A program made the translations under genes and the position numbers. Below are positions 6,529 through 14,489 of a stretch of DNA of 37,152 bases, in pieces (the stretch's first letter is position 1; each line of letters begins with the position of its first letter). The DNA is from an uncultured Eubacteriales bacterium. GTDB lineage: Bacteria > Bacillota > Clostridia > Oscillospirales > Oscillospiraceae. The DNA is taken from NCBI GenBank assembly GCA_900549475.1, contig UROF01000025.1:1-37152 (forward strand), read 5' to 3'. Below the pieces are notes generated by a model that worked only from the letters and a program-made list of their open reading frames with translations, searched no databases and had not been told where the DNA came from.

Positions 6529-8526
6529 TTACGAAATATCCGCCAGATCCAAAAACTTATATCCGTTCTCGGCGATGTGCTCCTTACGCCCCTGGAGATT
6601 GTCCCCCAGCAGCAGGTCAAACATGGCGGCGGTGGCCTCCGCATCCTCGGGCATCACCTTGATGAGCCGCCGGGTCTCCGGGTTCATGGTGGTCAGCCAC
6701 ATCATGTCCGGGTCGTTCTCGCCCAGACCTTTGCTCCGATCCACCTTCACCTTTTTCCCCTCCAGGCCCTTGAGAATCTCCGCCTTCTCCCGCTCGGAGT
6801 AGGCAAACCAGGTCTTGTCCCCGCTGTTGATCTCAAAGAGGGGGGACTCGGCGATATACACATACCCCTCCTGGATGAGGGTGGGGCAGAGACGGTAGAG
6901 CATGGTCAGAATCAGCGTCCGGATCTGGAAGCCGTCCACGTCCGCATCGGTGCAGATGACCACCTTGCTCCACCGGAGATTCCCCAGGTCAAAGGCGCTC
7001 AGCTCCTTCACGTGCTTGTTCTGGACCTCCACGCCGCAGCCCAGCACCTTCATCAGGTCCGTGATGATCTCACTTTTGAAAATACGGGCGTAATCCGCCT
7101 TCAGGCAGTTCAATATCTTGCCCCGGACCGGCATGATCCCCTGGAACTCCGCGTCCCGGCTCAGCTTTACGCTGCCCAGAGCGGAATCGCCCTCTACAAT
7201 ATAGAGCTCCCGGCGGCTCACGTCCTTGGTCCGGCAGTCCACAAACTTCTGGACCCGGTTGGCGATGTCGATGGTGCCGGAGAGGTTCTTCTTGATGTTC
7301 AGCCGGGTCTGCTCCGCCCGCTCCCGGCTGCGCTTGTTCACCAGCACCTGGCCGGCTACCCGCTCAGCGTCGGCGGGATTTTCGATAAAGTAGATCTCCA
7401 GGCGGCTGCGGAGGAACTCCGTCATGGCCTCCTGGATGAATTTATTGGTGATGGCCTTCTTGGTCTGGTTTTCGTAGCTGGTCTGGGTGGAGAAGTTACT
7501 GCTGACCAGCACCAGACAGTCCTCCACATCCGCCCAGGTGACCTTGCTCTCGTTTTTCTGGTACTTGCTGTTCTGGCGCAGCCATGCGTCGATGGCTCCC
7601 ACAAAGGCGGAGCGGGTAGCCTTCTCCGGACTGCCTCCATGCTCCAGCCAGCTGGAGTTGTGGTAGTGCTCAATGATGGCCACCCGGTTGGAGAAGCAGA
7701 AGGCCGTCGACAGCTTTACCTTGTACTCGTCCTTGTCGGCACGGTCCCGGCCCCGGCGCTCCGCCTCCCAGAACACCGGCAGGGTCAGGCTGTCCTCACC
7801 CGCCAGCTCTTTCACATAGTCGGCGATGCCGTTCTCATAGAAGAACTCCTCGGTCTCAAACTTCCCCGGGGCAGTCTCGTTCTTGAACACAAAGGTGATA
7901 CCGGCGTTGACCACCGCCTGGCGCTTCATGACGCCGGTGAAGTAGTCCGCCGGGATGGCGATATCGGTGAACACCTCCAGGTCGGGAAGCCACCTCGTAC
8001 GGGTGCCGGTGCGCTTTTTGGTGAGAGGGGTCTTTTGCAGCTCCTCTCCCTTTTTGCCCTTTACCTTGCCCTTTTCAAAATGGAGCTGATACTCATAGCC
8101 GTCCCGCCAGACGGTGACGTCCATCCAGGCGGAGGAGTACTGGGTGGCACAGGAGCCCAGACCATTGAGGCCCAGGGAATACTCGTAGTTCTCGCCCTGG
8201 TTGTTGCCGTACTTGCCGCCGGCGTAGAGCTCACAGAACACCAGCTCCCAGTTGTACCGCTTTTCCTTCTCGTTCCAATCCACCGGGCAGCCCCGGCCCG
8301 CGTCCTCTACCTCCACGCTGTGGTCCAGGAAACGGGTGACGGTGATCTTTTTGCCGTGGCCCTCCCGGGCCTCGTCGATGGAGTTGGACAATATCTCAAA
8401 TACGGCGTGCTCGCAGCCCTCCAGGCCATCGGAGCCAAAAATGACACCGGGCCGTTTCCGGACCCGGTCGGCTCCCTTCAGGGCACTGATGGACTCGTTG
8501 CCGTAGCTTGGTTTCTTTTCTGCCAT
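6529..8526 (-). CDS. parE: DNA topoisomerase IV subunit B (ParE-type)
   Basis: 665 residues; ATPase subunit partnering the ParC encoded 1.3 kb downstream. The GHKL ATPase fold shows Glu44/Asn48 in 'EILSNSIDEAREG' (44-56), the 'DAGRGCPV' loop (75-82) and the lid 'YSLGLNGLGSCATQ'. A transducer domain follows. The TOPRIM domain carries 'EGDSALGS' (Glu445) and 'DADVDGFQIR' (from Asp527), the metal-binding DxD pair used for cleavage. The C-terminal 'VDRSKGLGENDPDMMW' is typical of the GyrB/ParE tail. Length matches ParE (about 650) rather than long GyrB. The ATG has GGAGG 6-7 bases upstream and a promoter at 8561-8588. Which of the two enzymes it is in vivo (gyrase versus topoisomerase IV) depends on a gyrAB pair outside this window. 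Confidence 0.92.
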   Translation of the reverse strand: MAEKKPSYGNESISALKGADRVRKRPGVIFGSDGLEGCEHAVFEILSNSIDEAREGHGKKITVTRFLDHSVEVEDAGRGCPVDWNEKEKRYNWELVFCELYAGGKYGNNQGENYEYSLGLNGLGSCATQYSSAWMDVTVWRDGYEYQLHFEKGKVKGKKGEELQKTPLTKKRTGTRTRWLPDLEVFTDIAIPADYFTGVMKRQAVVNAGITFVFKNETAPGKFETEEFFYENGIADYVKELAGEDSLTLPVFWEAERRGRDRADKDEYKVKLSTAFCFSNRVAIIEHYHNSSWLEHGGSPEKATRSAFVGAIDAWLRQNSKYQKNESKVTWADVEDCLVLVSSNFSTQTSYENQTKKAITNKFIQEAMTEFLRSRLEIYFIENPADAERVAGQVLVNKRSRERAEQTRLNIKKNLSGTIDIANRVQKFVDCRTKDVSRRELYIVEGDSALGSVKLSRDAEFQGIMPVRGKILNCLKADYARIFKSEIITDLMKVLGCGVEVQNKHVKELSAFDLGNLRWSKVVICTDADVDGFQIRTLILTMLYRLCPTLIQEGYVYIAESPLFEINSGDKTWFAYSEREKAEILKGLEGKKVKVDRSKGLGENDPDMMWLTTMNPETRRLIKVMPEDAEATAAMFDLLLGDNLQGRKEHIAENGYKFLDLADIS

Positions 8527-8560
8527 AGGTTCCTCCGCTGTGTAAAATCAGTCCGCAACA

Positions 8561-8588
8561 GTATTAGTTTACCAAATCCCGCCGTCAA
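8561..8588 (-). promoter_or_regulatory. Probable promoter of parE
   Basis: On the minus strand TTGACG (8583-8588), 16-bp spacer, TAATAC (8561-8566), about 35 bases ahead of the parE start codon. Confidence 0.55.
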
Positions 8589-8933
8589 TGGCAACCCCTC
8601 CCGGCCCATTTCACCTGCCCCACACGCCGTTCTTACCTGTCTTTGACAAAAAACCATAAAACTCCGAAAAAAGTGACCAGGCGCTCCACAGGGCATAATC
8701 GGAAGAAACCCCCGCAACTTCCTGCCAGAACAAGGTTTTACACATTATCCACACAGTTTTCCACACGCTTATGTTAACCACCGTCGCCGGAAAAAGTGAT
8801 GGTTCCCCTTTCCCCGGCAGGAAAATCTTTCCTCCGGCGGAAAATAGCACCCATTTCTGCCTGTCCACCGGCCGTCTATGGCTGTCTCCCGGGCGGAGAC
8901 TGCACCCCGGGAGATTTTCTTCCGCCGGAATAC

Positions 8934-8963
8934 TTGTAAAGTATTCCCGGGATGTGGTATACT
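8934..8963 (+). promoter_or_regulatory. Probable promoter of metG
   Basis: TTGTAA (8934-8939), 18-bp spacer, TATACT (8958-8963). The implied leader is only about 50 bases long, too short for a T-box. Confidence 0.65.
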
Positions 8964-9023
8964 ATATCTTACGTTTGATTGCCGATTACGTCCCCCATTC
9001 GGGACTTACAGGAGGTTTTCCCT

Positions 9024-11003
9024 ATGGAGAACAAGAGATATTATATCACAACCCCCATCTACTATCCCTCAGACAAGCTCCACATCGGCCACACCTACTG
9101 CACCGTGGCCACCGACGCCCTGGCCCGCTACAAGCGCCTCCAGGGCTATGACGTCATGTTCCTCACCGGTACCGACGAGCACGGTCAGAAGATCGAGGAC
9201 AAGGCCAAGGATGCCGGCGTCACCCCGCAGGAATATGTGGACAAGATCGTAGAGGGTGAAGGCGGCGTTCTGGACCTGTGGAAGCTGATGAACATCTCCA
9301 ACGACCGCTTTATCCGCACCACTGACGACTACCATGTCTCCGCTATCCAGAAGATCTTCAAGAAGATGTACGACAACGGAGACATCTACAAGGGCACCTA
9401 CAAGGGCAAGTACTGCAAGCCCTGCGAGAGCTTCTGGACCGAGAGCCAGCTCAAGGACGGCAAGTGCCCCGACTGCGGCCGTGAGGTCCAGGACGCGGAG
9501 GAGGAGGCCTACTTCTTCCGTCTGAGCAAGTACGCCGATAAGATCCAGGATCTCCTGGAGAACACCGACTTTCTGGAGCCCCGGAGCCGGGTCAACGAGA
9601 TGGTGAACAACTTCATCAAGCCGGGCCTGGAGGATCTGTGCGTGTCCCGCACCAGCTTCACCTGGGGCGTGCCTGTGGACTTTGACCCGGGCCATGTGGT
9701 GTATGTGTGGATCGACGCTCTCTCCAACTACATCACCGCCCTGGGCTACGACAACGACAAGTACGACGATTTCGACAAGTTCTGGCCTGCCGATGTCCAC
9801 ATCGTGGGCAAGGAGATCGTCCGCTTCCACTCCATCATCTGGCCCGCCATGCTCATGAGCCTGGGTCTGCCCCTGCCCAAGAAGGTGTTCGGCCACGGCT
9901 GGCTCCTGCTGGACGGCGGCAAGATGTCCAAGTCCAAGGGCAACGTGGTGGACCCCTATATCCTGGCTCAGATGTTCGGAGTGGACGCCCTGCGTTTCTT
10001 CCTCATGCGGACCTTCCCCTTCGGCTCTGACGGCAACTTCTCCAACGAGCTGCTGATCCAGACCATCAACACCGACCTTGCCAACGACCTGGGCAACCTG
10101 GTCAGCCGCACCACCGCCATGGTGGGCAAGTATTTCGGCGGCAAGCTGCCGGAAGGCTGCCGCACCTGGGACAAGCCCGAAGCCTTTGACACGGAGCTCA
10201 TCACCATGGCCTCCGCTCTCCGGGACAAGTACCAGAAGGATATGGATACCTACGCCCCCCACAAGGCCCTGGAGGAGATCTTTGCCGTGATCCAGCGGGC
10301 CAACAAGTATATCGACGAGAACGCCCCCTGGGCTTTGGCCAAGGATATGGAGGCCAACGGCGGCCGTCTGGCCCACGTCCTCTACAACCTGCTGGAGGCC
10401 ACCCGGATCTGCGCCATTCTGCTGATCCCCTTCATGCCTGAGAGCATGGACAAGCTCTTTGTCCAGATCGGGGCGGGGGAGGACGTCCGCACCTGGGACA
10501 GCGCCGCGGTGTGGGGCGGCCTCAGCGACGGCGCCGCCGTCACCAAGGGCGAGAACCTGTTCCCCCGTGTGGATGCGGAGAAGGCTCTGGAGGAGCTGGA
10601 GCGGCTGGAGGCTGAGGCCAAGAAGGCCACCCTCCCCGACGTGGAGGTGGAGCCCCAGCTCACCGAGGAGGTGCCCTTCGACACCTTCTGCCAGTGTGAT
10701 CTCCGGGCAGTGAAGGTGAAAGCCTGCGAGAACGTGAAGAAGAGCAACAAGCTCCTGAAGTTCACTCTGGACGACGGTACCGGCACTGACCGGCAGATCC
10801 TCTCCGGCATCGCCCTGTACTATAAGCCCGAGGAGCTGGTGGGCAAGACCCTGGTGGCCATCGTGAACCTGCCGCCCCGGAAGATGATGGGCCAGGAGAG
10901 CTGCGGTATGCTGATCTCCGCCGTCCACAAGGAGAAGGGGGAGGAGAAGCTCCATCTTCTCATGGTGGACGATTCCATCCCCGCCGGAGCCAAGCTCTGC
11001 TGA
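9024..11003 (+). CDS. metG: Methionyl-tRNA synthetase
   Basis: 659 residues; charges tRNA-Met with methionine using ATP. Class I signatures are clear: HIGH at residues 20-23 ('KLHIGHTY') and KMSKS at 300-304. A four-cysteine zinc knuckle is present at Cys131/Cys134 and Cys148/Cys151 ('CKPC', 'CPDCG'). The anticodon-binding helical domain follows (about 360-510). Residues ~550-659 form the C-terminal tRNA-binding (EMAPII-like) domain ('DTFCQCDLRAVKVKACENV'), so this is the long dimeric form. The start was set at the ATG at 9024, with AGGAGG 8 bases upstream. A strong terminator follows. tatD comes next, the usual metS-tatD order in Bacillota, but here separated by repeat copy C. Confidence 0.97.
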   Translation: MENKRYYITTPIYYPSDKLHIGHTYCTVATDALARYKRLQGYDVMFLTGTDEHGQKIEDKAKDAGVTPQEYVDKIVEGEGGVLDLWKLMNISNDRFIRTTDDYHVSAIQKIFKKMYDNGDIYKGTYKGKYCKPCESFWTESQLKDGKCPDCGREVQDAEEEAYFFRLSKYADKIQDLLENTDFLEPRSRVNEMVNNFIKPGLEDLCVSRTSFTWGVPVDFDPGHVVYVWIDALSNYITALGYDNDKYDDFDKFWPADVHIVGKEIVRFHSIIWPAMLMSLGLPLPKKVFGHGWLLLDGGKMSKSKGNVVDPYILAQMFGVDALRFFLMRTFPFGSDGNFSNELLIQTINTDLANDLGNLVSRTTAMVGKYFGGKLPEGCRTWDKPEAFDTELITMASALRDKYQKDMDTYAPHKALEEIFAVIQRANKYIDENAPWALAKDMEANGGRLAHVLYNLLEATRICAILLIPFMPESMDKLFVQIGAGEDVRTWDSAAVWGGLSDGAAVTKGENLFPRVDAEKALEELERLEAEAKKATLPDVEVEPQLTEEVPFDTFCQCDLRAVKVKACENVKKSNKLLKFTLDDGTGTDRQILSGIALYYKPEELVGKTLVAIVNLPPRKMMGQESCGMLISAVHKEKGEEKLHLLMVDDSIPAGAKLC

Positions 11004-11019
11004 GAGATGATGTTGATTC

Positions 11020-11049
11020 GGGGCCGGTCCTCCGGGACCGGCCCCTTTT
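11020..11049 (+). terminator. metG terminator
   Basis: Stem GGGGCCGGTCC / GGACCGGCCCC with a TCCG loop, followed by TTTTC, about 15 bases after the metG stop codon. Confidence 0.88.
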
Positions 11050-11605
11050 CTGCCGGTGCGCCGTCCCCGGACCCGGTGTTTGCTATTGGGGGCCTTCCCG
11101 GCCCCAAACCCCGGGTTCACTTTTGGCCGCCCAAAAGTGAACCGAAAAAGCGCCAGCCCCCTTCGGGCTGGACCCCCGCTGTTGTCTAATCGGACACCCC
11201 CAGCCCTGCCGCTGTGGTGCCACTGAACCAGTGCCTTTTGGCATCTGATCTGCGGCGGGTTGCGCGTCCAGCTTCGGCTGTCGCCCTGTTAAAGGGGTAG
11301 AACCATCTGTCTGTTTCGCATAATCAGAAGCGTCTATCGACTCGAGGGCCGTCAGGCGAAGTGCGCAGACCGCCGCACCGATTACGAAGGAGCCGGAGGC
11401 CCCGCGGTATTTCAGTGGCAACCGGGCATCTCCCTTGCTTGTGTCCGATTGGACAAACAGAGGGGGGTCCGGGGTCTCCCCGGCGCGCTTTTGCCTACTT
11501 TTCCCGCGAAGGAAAAGTAGGCCTGCGGAGCATACCCAGCCCGGAGGGCTGATAAAAGGAGATTCAGAGGAACCATCCTCTGATACCATCCCCCGGCCGG
11601 TGGGA
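11050..11605 (+). repeat. Large palindromic intergenic repeat, copy C
   Basis: Complete copy between metG and tatD. Left arm: outer hairpin GGTTCACTTTTGG / CCAAAAGTGAACC (about 11110-11140), nested hairpin, GTCTAATCGGAC (11184-11195). The inner left segment (about 11216-11300) is an inverted relative of the core. The core has CCGCACCGATTACGA at about 11373-11387. The right arm starts with GTCCGATTGGAC (11443-11454), and its outer hairpin is GCCTACTTTTCC / GGAAAAGTAGGC (about 11491-11523). The tail carries GATTCAGAGGAACCATCCTCTGA. No ORF of its own. tatD must be transcribed through it or from a promoter within it. Confidence 0.85.
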
Positions 11606-11633
11606 ACCGGCAAAACAAGAAAGGAGCCCCGCC

Positions 11634-12401
11634 ATGGCGCTGTTTGACACCCATGCCCACTACGACGATTCCCAGTTCGACCCGGACCGGGAGGAACTGC
11701 TTGCGGCCCTGCCGGAAAACGGCGTAGGCCTGGTGGTGAACCCCGGCTGCGATATCCCCACCTCCCGGCAGGCCCTGGCCCTGGCGGAGCGGTATCCCCA
11801 CGTCTACGCCGCTGTGGGCTACCACCCGGAGAACTGCGGCCCCTATGTACCGGAGGAACTGGATATCCTCCGCTCCCTGGCAAAGCACCCCAAGGCGGTG
11901 GCCATCGGGGAGATCGGTTTGGACTACTACTGGGAGGAAAATCCCCCCCGGGACTTCCAGCAGCAGGTGTTCCGCGCCCAGCTGCAGCTGGCCCAGGAGC
12001 TTGATCTGCCGGTGATCGTCCACGACCGGGAGGCCCACGGCGACAGCCTGGCCATTATCAAGGAATTCCCCGCCGTCCGGGGAGTGTTCCACTGCTTTTC
12101 CGGCAGCGCGGAGATGGCAAGGGAGCTGGTCAAGCTGGGGTGGATGATCTCCTTCACCGGGGTCCTCACCTACAAAAACGCCCGCAAGGCCCTGGAGGCC
12201 GCGGCGGCGGTGCCTATGGACCATCTGATGATCGAAACCGACAGCCCCTACATGGCCCCGGTACCCAACCGCGGCCAGCGCAACGACTCCCGGAACGTGG
12301 CCTTCATCTGCCGGAAACTGGCGGAGGTGAAGGGCATCTCCCCGGAGGAGTGCGAACGTATTACCTGGGAAAACGGGAAGCGGTTCTTCCGCATCCCCTG
12401 A
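11634..12401 (+). CDS. tatD: TatD family metal-dependent hydrolase/DNase
   Basis: 255 residues, the family's usual size; TIM-barrel amidohydrolase-fold nuclease. Metal ligands are visible: His7 and His9 ('DTHAHYD'), Glu93 ('IGEIGLDYYW'), His130 ('VIVHD'), His153 ('FHCFSG') and Asp203 ('IETDSPY'). TatD homologues are 3'-5' DNases/RNases implicated in DNA repair and quality control. ATG start with GAAAGGAG upstream. The metG-tatD order is conserved in Bacillota, though rnmV and ksgA, which often follow, are absent here. A terminator hairpin at 12430-12462 ends the unit. Confidence 0.93.
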   Translation: MALFDTHAHYDDSQFDPDREELLAALPENGVGLVVNPGCDIPTSRQALALAERYPHVYAAVGYHPENCGPYVPEELDILRSLAKHPKAVAIGEIGLDYYWEENPPRDFQQQVFRAQLQLAQELDLPVIVHDREAHGDSLAIIKEFPAVRGVFHCFSGSAEMARELVKLGWMISFTGVLTYKNARKALEAAAAVPMDHLMIETDSPYMAPVPNRGQRNDSRNVAFICRKLAEVKGISPEECERITWENGKRFFRIP

Positions 12402-12429
12402 TAAAAATCTGCCCCTCAAAGCAGCAGAA

Positions 12430-12462
12430 GAGGCCGCCGGATGCCCGGCGGCCTCTTTTTTT
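12430..12462 (+). terminator. tatD terminator
   Basis: GAGGCCGCCGG / CCGGCGGCCTC stem with a short loop, followed by seven T. The T run overlaps the stop codon of the convergent TetR gene. Confidence 0.88.
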
Positions 12463-13036
12463 ACTCTTTTTCTGTCTCCAGGAACCCCACGCCCCGGAGC
12501 ATGATCCCCTCGGCGGCAGCAGCCACCTCCTCCGCCGGCGTGGTCATGCCCTCCACCAGCCACCGCTCCAGCAGACCGATACACCCGGCACTGACAAAAG
12601 CGTAAAAGTAATCCAGCTGCCGCTGGCTGGCCCCCGCAAAATACCGGGTATACCCCGCGAGATAAGGCCCTCTGGCTCCCTCCAGCAGCCGGTGGATAAA
12701 CTCCCGGTCCCCATAGGGGCCCAGGATCACCGTACAGGCGTCAGCATTGCTGCGCAGGCACCGGAAGATCCCCTCCGTCACCTCCAGAGGGGAAGGGGTG
12801 CCCTCCATCAGCGGTGCCAGAGCCTGCTGAAGATCTGCAATGAGCTCGTCCTCCATGTGGGAGCGCAGGTCGTAGAGATCCCGATAGTGGGCATAAAAGG
12901 TGCCCCGGTTGATCCCCGCCGCCTGACACAGCTCCTTGACGGAAATGCTCTCTATGGGCTTTTTTGCCAGCAGATCTGTAAAAGCCTTGCGGATCAACGT
13001 CTGGGTCACCCGGACCCGGTGGTCCAGCTTTTCCAT
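12461..13036 (-). CDS. TetR/AcrR family transcriptional regulator
   Basis: 191 residues. The N-terminal helix-turn-helix is typical: 'IRKAFTDLLAKKPIESISVKELCQAAGINR' is followed by 'GTFYAHYRDLYDL' (residues 15-58). The remaining ~130 residues form the helical ligand/dimer domain, with the 'AFVSAGCIGLLERWLVEGM' helix seen in the clostridial TetR_C group. The ATG has AGGAGGG about 5 bases upstream. It is divergent from the SDR gene at 13221. The intergenic space has a 7-bp inverted repeat (13115-13137) beside the SDR promoter, the most likely operator. Ligand unknown. Confidence 0.92.
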   Translation of the reverse strand: MEKLDHRVRVTQTLIRKAFTDLLAKKPIESISVKELCQAAGINRGTFYAHYRDLYDLRSHMEDELIADLQQALAPLMEGTPSPLEVTEGIFRCLRSNADACTVILGPYGDREFIHRLLEGARGPYLAGYTRYFAGASQRQLDYFYAFVSAGCIGLLERWLVEGMTTPAEEVAAAAEGIMLRGVGFLETEKE

Positions 13037-13114
13037 ATGTCCCTCCTGATTTTGTAAATTTTCCGTTACGGAGTGGGTTTTTTCAACAGATTATGGCAAA
13101 GATGTTGATAAAAC

Positions 13115-13137
13115 GGACACAGAGAAAAAATGTGTCC
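13115..13137. promoter_or_regulatory. Candidate TetR operator
   Basis: GGACACA and TGTGTCC are exact inverted repeats separated by 9 bases. The site ends two bases before the -35 box of the SDR gene, well placed for repression. Assignment to this TetR is inference. Confidence 0.6.
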
Positions 13138-13138
13138 C

Positions 13139-13167
13139 TTGTTCGGCCTGTTTTCTTTGAGTATACT
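13139..13167 (+). promoter_or_regulatory. Promoter of the SDR gene
   Basis: TTGTTC (13139-13144), 17-bp spacer, TATACT (13162-13167). Confidence 0.7.
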
Positions 13168-13220
13168 ACACATAGAGACGTAAAGCAACACGCTGTTCAG
13201 TAACGCGAGGAGGCGATCCT

Positions 13221-14234
13221 ATGGAACGGCTGTTTATCATTACCGGAGCGGACGGTCACCTGGGTGGGACTTTGATCCGCCTGCTGCGCCGCCGGAAGGC
13301 TATGGTCCGCGGTCTGGTGCTGCCGGGCCACATGCCCCCTGTGGGGGACGGCGTTACCTATTTCCAGGGGGATGTATGCCAGCCGGAGAGCCTGGAGCCA
13401 CTGTTTCAGGACATTCCCGCCGGCACCTGGGTGTGCCTCATCCACACCGCCGGTATCGTGGACATCTCCGGGGAGGTGCTGCCTCTGGTGCGGGCCGTGA
13501 ACGTGGACGGCACGAAACATATCCTCTCCCTCTGCCAAAAGCACGCTGTGGACCGGCTGGTATATGTCAGCTCCGTCCACGCCATCCCGGAGGGGGATAA
13601 GACCCAGGTCCTCCATGAGATCACCCACTTTGACCCCGACGCGGTGGTGGGAGGCTACGCCAAGACCAAGGCGGAGGCCACCCAGGCGGTACTGGACGCG
13701 GCAGCGGCGGGCCTGGACGCGGTGGTGGTGCACCCCTCCGGCATCCTGGGGCCCTATGACCGCAGCGGCAACCACCTGGTACAGCTGGTCAACGACTATC
13801 TCCAGGGGAAGCTGCCCGCCTGCGTCACCGGAGGCTACGACTTTGTGGACGTACGGGATGTGGCTCTGGGGTGCCTGCTGGCGGCGGAAAAGGGCCGGAA
13901 AGGGGAGTGCTATATCCTCTCCAACCGTCACTATGAGGTACGGGAGCTGCTGAGCATCCTCCGCTCCGTGGCAGGCGGCAGACGGCTGCCGGTGCTGCCC
14001 ATGTGGATGGCCCGGGCAGCGGCGCCGGGGCTCCAATGGCTGGCCCGGCGGCAGAAAAAACGGCCCCTTTACACCAGCTACTCCCTCTACACTCTCCGCA
14101 GCAACGACAAGTTCTCCCACGACAAGGCTACCGCCGAGCTGGGCTACCGGCCCCGGGATCTGGTACAGACCCTGCGGGACACCGCCGCCTGGCTCCGTGG
14201 GAAAAACAGCTCCGCCAAAGGGGAGGCCCACTGA
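13221..14234 (+). CDS. NAD-dependent epimerase/dehydratase (extended SDR)
   Basis: 337 residues. The Rossmann dinucleotide motif TGADGHLG (8-15) is the TGxxGxxG of extended SDRs. Catalytic residues are Ser117/118 ('VYVSSVHA'), Tyr146 and Lys150 ('YAKTK'). 'HPSGILGPYD' and 'DFVDVRDVA' are the usual substrate-pocket segments of the nucleoside-sugar epimerase/dihydroflavonol reductase-like group. The substrate cannot be read from sequence. ATG start with GAGGAGG about 8 bases upstream. It is divergent from the TetR gene, which probably controls it, and ends in a strong terminator, so it is a single-gene unit. Confidence 0.9.
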   Translation: MERLFIITGADGHLGGTLIRLLRRRKAMVRGLVLPGHMPPVGDGVTYFQGDVCQPESLEPLFQDIPAGTWVCLIHTAGIVDISGEVLPLVRAVNVDGTKHILSLCQKHAVDRLVYVSSVHAIPEGDKTQVLHEITHFDPDAVVGGYAKTKAEATQAVLDAAAAGLDAVVVHPSGILGPYDRSGNHLVQLVNDYLQGKLPACVTGGYDFVDVRDVALGCLLAAEKGRKGECYILSNRHYEVRELLSILRSVAGGRRLPVLPMWMARAAAPGLQWLARRQKKRPLYTSYSLYTLRSNDKFSHDKATAELGYRPRDLVQTLRDTAAWLRGKNSSAKGEAH

Positions 14235-14261
14235 TGGGTCCACTCTGTCAGACACAAAAGG

Positions 14262-14292
14262 GAAGGCCCGCATTGCCGGGCCTTCTTTTTTT
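14262..14292 (+). terminator. Terminator of the SDR gene
   Basis: GAAGGCCCG / CGGGCCTTC stem followed by seven T, about 28 bases after the stop codon. Confidence 0.9.
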
Positions 14293-14414
14293 ATCTTGCG
14301 GCATATTTTTCCAGGCCGCCTCCGGACCGCCCCGCCGCCAATGTGAAAAATGGAATAAATTTTCCTCCCTGCGGGCACCCTAGAGACAGCTTTCCGGCAG
14401 AGGACAACTTGTGG

Positions 14415-14443
14415 TTGACAGAACCGGAAAAGTTTGTTATTAT
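14415..14443 (+). promoter_or_regulatory. Sigma-A promoter of the alcohol dehydrogenase gene
   Basis: TTGACA (14415-14420), 17-bp spacer, TATTAT (14438-14443). The surroundings are AT-rich in an otherwise GC-rich region. Confidence 0.88.
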
Positions 14444-14465
14444 ATTAACGTTAATAATTTAACAA
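14434..14465. promoter_or_regulatory. Two overlapping Rex-like operator sites
   Basis: Compared with the clostridial Rex consensus TTGTTAA-N4-TTAACAA, the site at 14448-14465 (ACGTTAA-TAAT-TTAACAA) matches 12 of 14 positions. The site at 14434-14451 (TTGTTAT-TATA-TTAACGT) matches 11 of 14. They share ACGT and cover the -10 box and start site. A perfect 14-bp palindrome (14443-14456) lies at their junction. Rex binds when NADH/NAD is low and represses fermentation genes, which suits an alcohol dehydrogenase. No rex gene is in the window. Confidence 0.6.
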
Positions 14466-14489
14466 ATAACCGCACAGGAGGACAATGCC

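Larger units (their letters stand above)
8527..9023. other. Non-coding interval between parE and metG with DnaA boxes and hairpins
   Basis: No credible gene. It holds the parE promoter (minus) and the metG promoter (plus). A consensus DnaA box TTATCCACA (8745-8753) is followed after 3 bases by a second, TTTTCCACA (8757-8765). Two inverted repeats lie ahead of the metG promoter: TCTCCCGGG / CCCGGGAGA (8885-8893 / 8906-8914) nested within CCGGCGGAA-type arms at about 8834 and 8919-8930. These lie upstream of the metG promoter, so they are not part of a metG leader. Confidence 0.6.

Noticed and set aside
6577..8646. 689-residue open frame on the plus strand
   Set aside because: It is antisense to parE throughout, has low-complexity His/Leu/Gly/Val composition and no ribosome binding site. 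GC-rich codon bias creates it.
8964..9023. T-box or S-adenosylmethionine riboswitch ahead of metG
   Set aside because: Only about 50 bases separate the promoter from the ribosome binding site. The hairpins at 8830-8932 lie upstream of the promoter and are not transcribed with metG.
9069..11120. 683-residue open frame antisense to metG
   Set aside because: Shadow of metG; composition is typical of reverse-complement GC-rich coding sequence and no family is recognisable.
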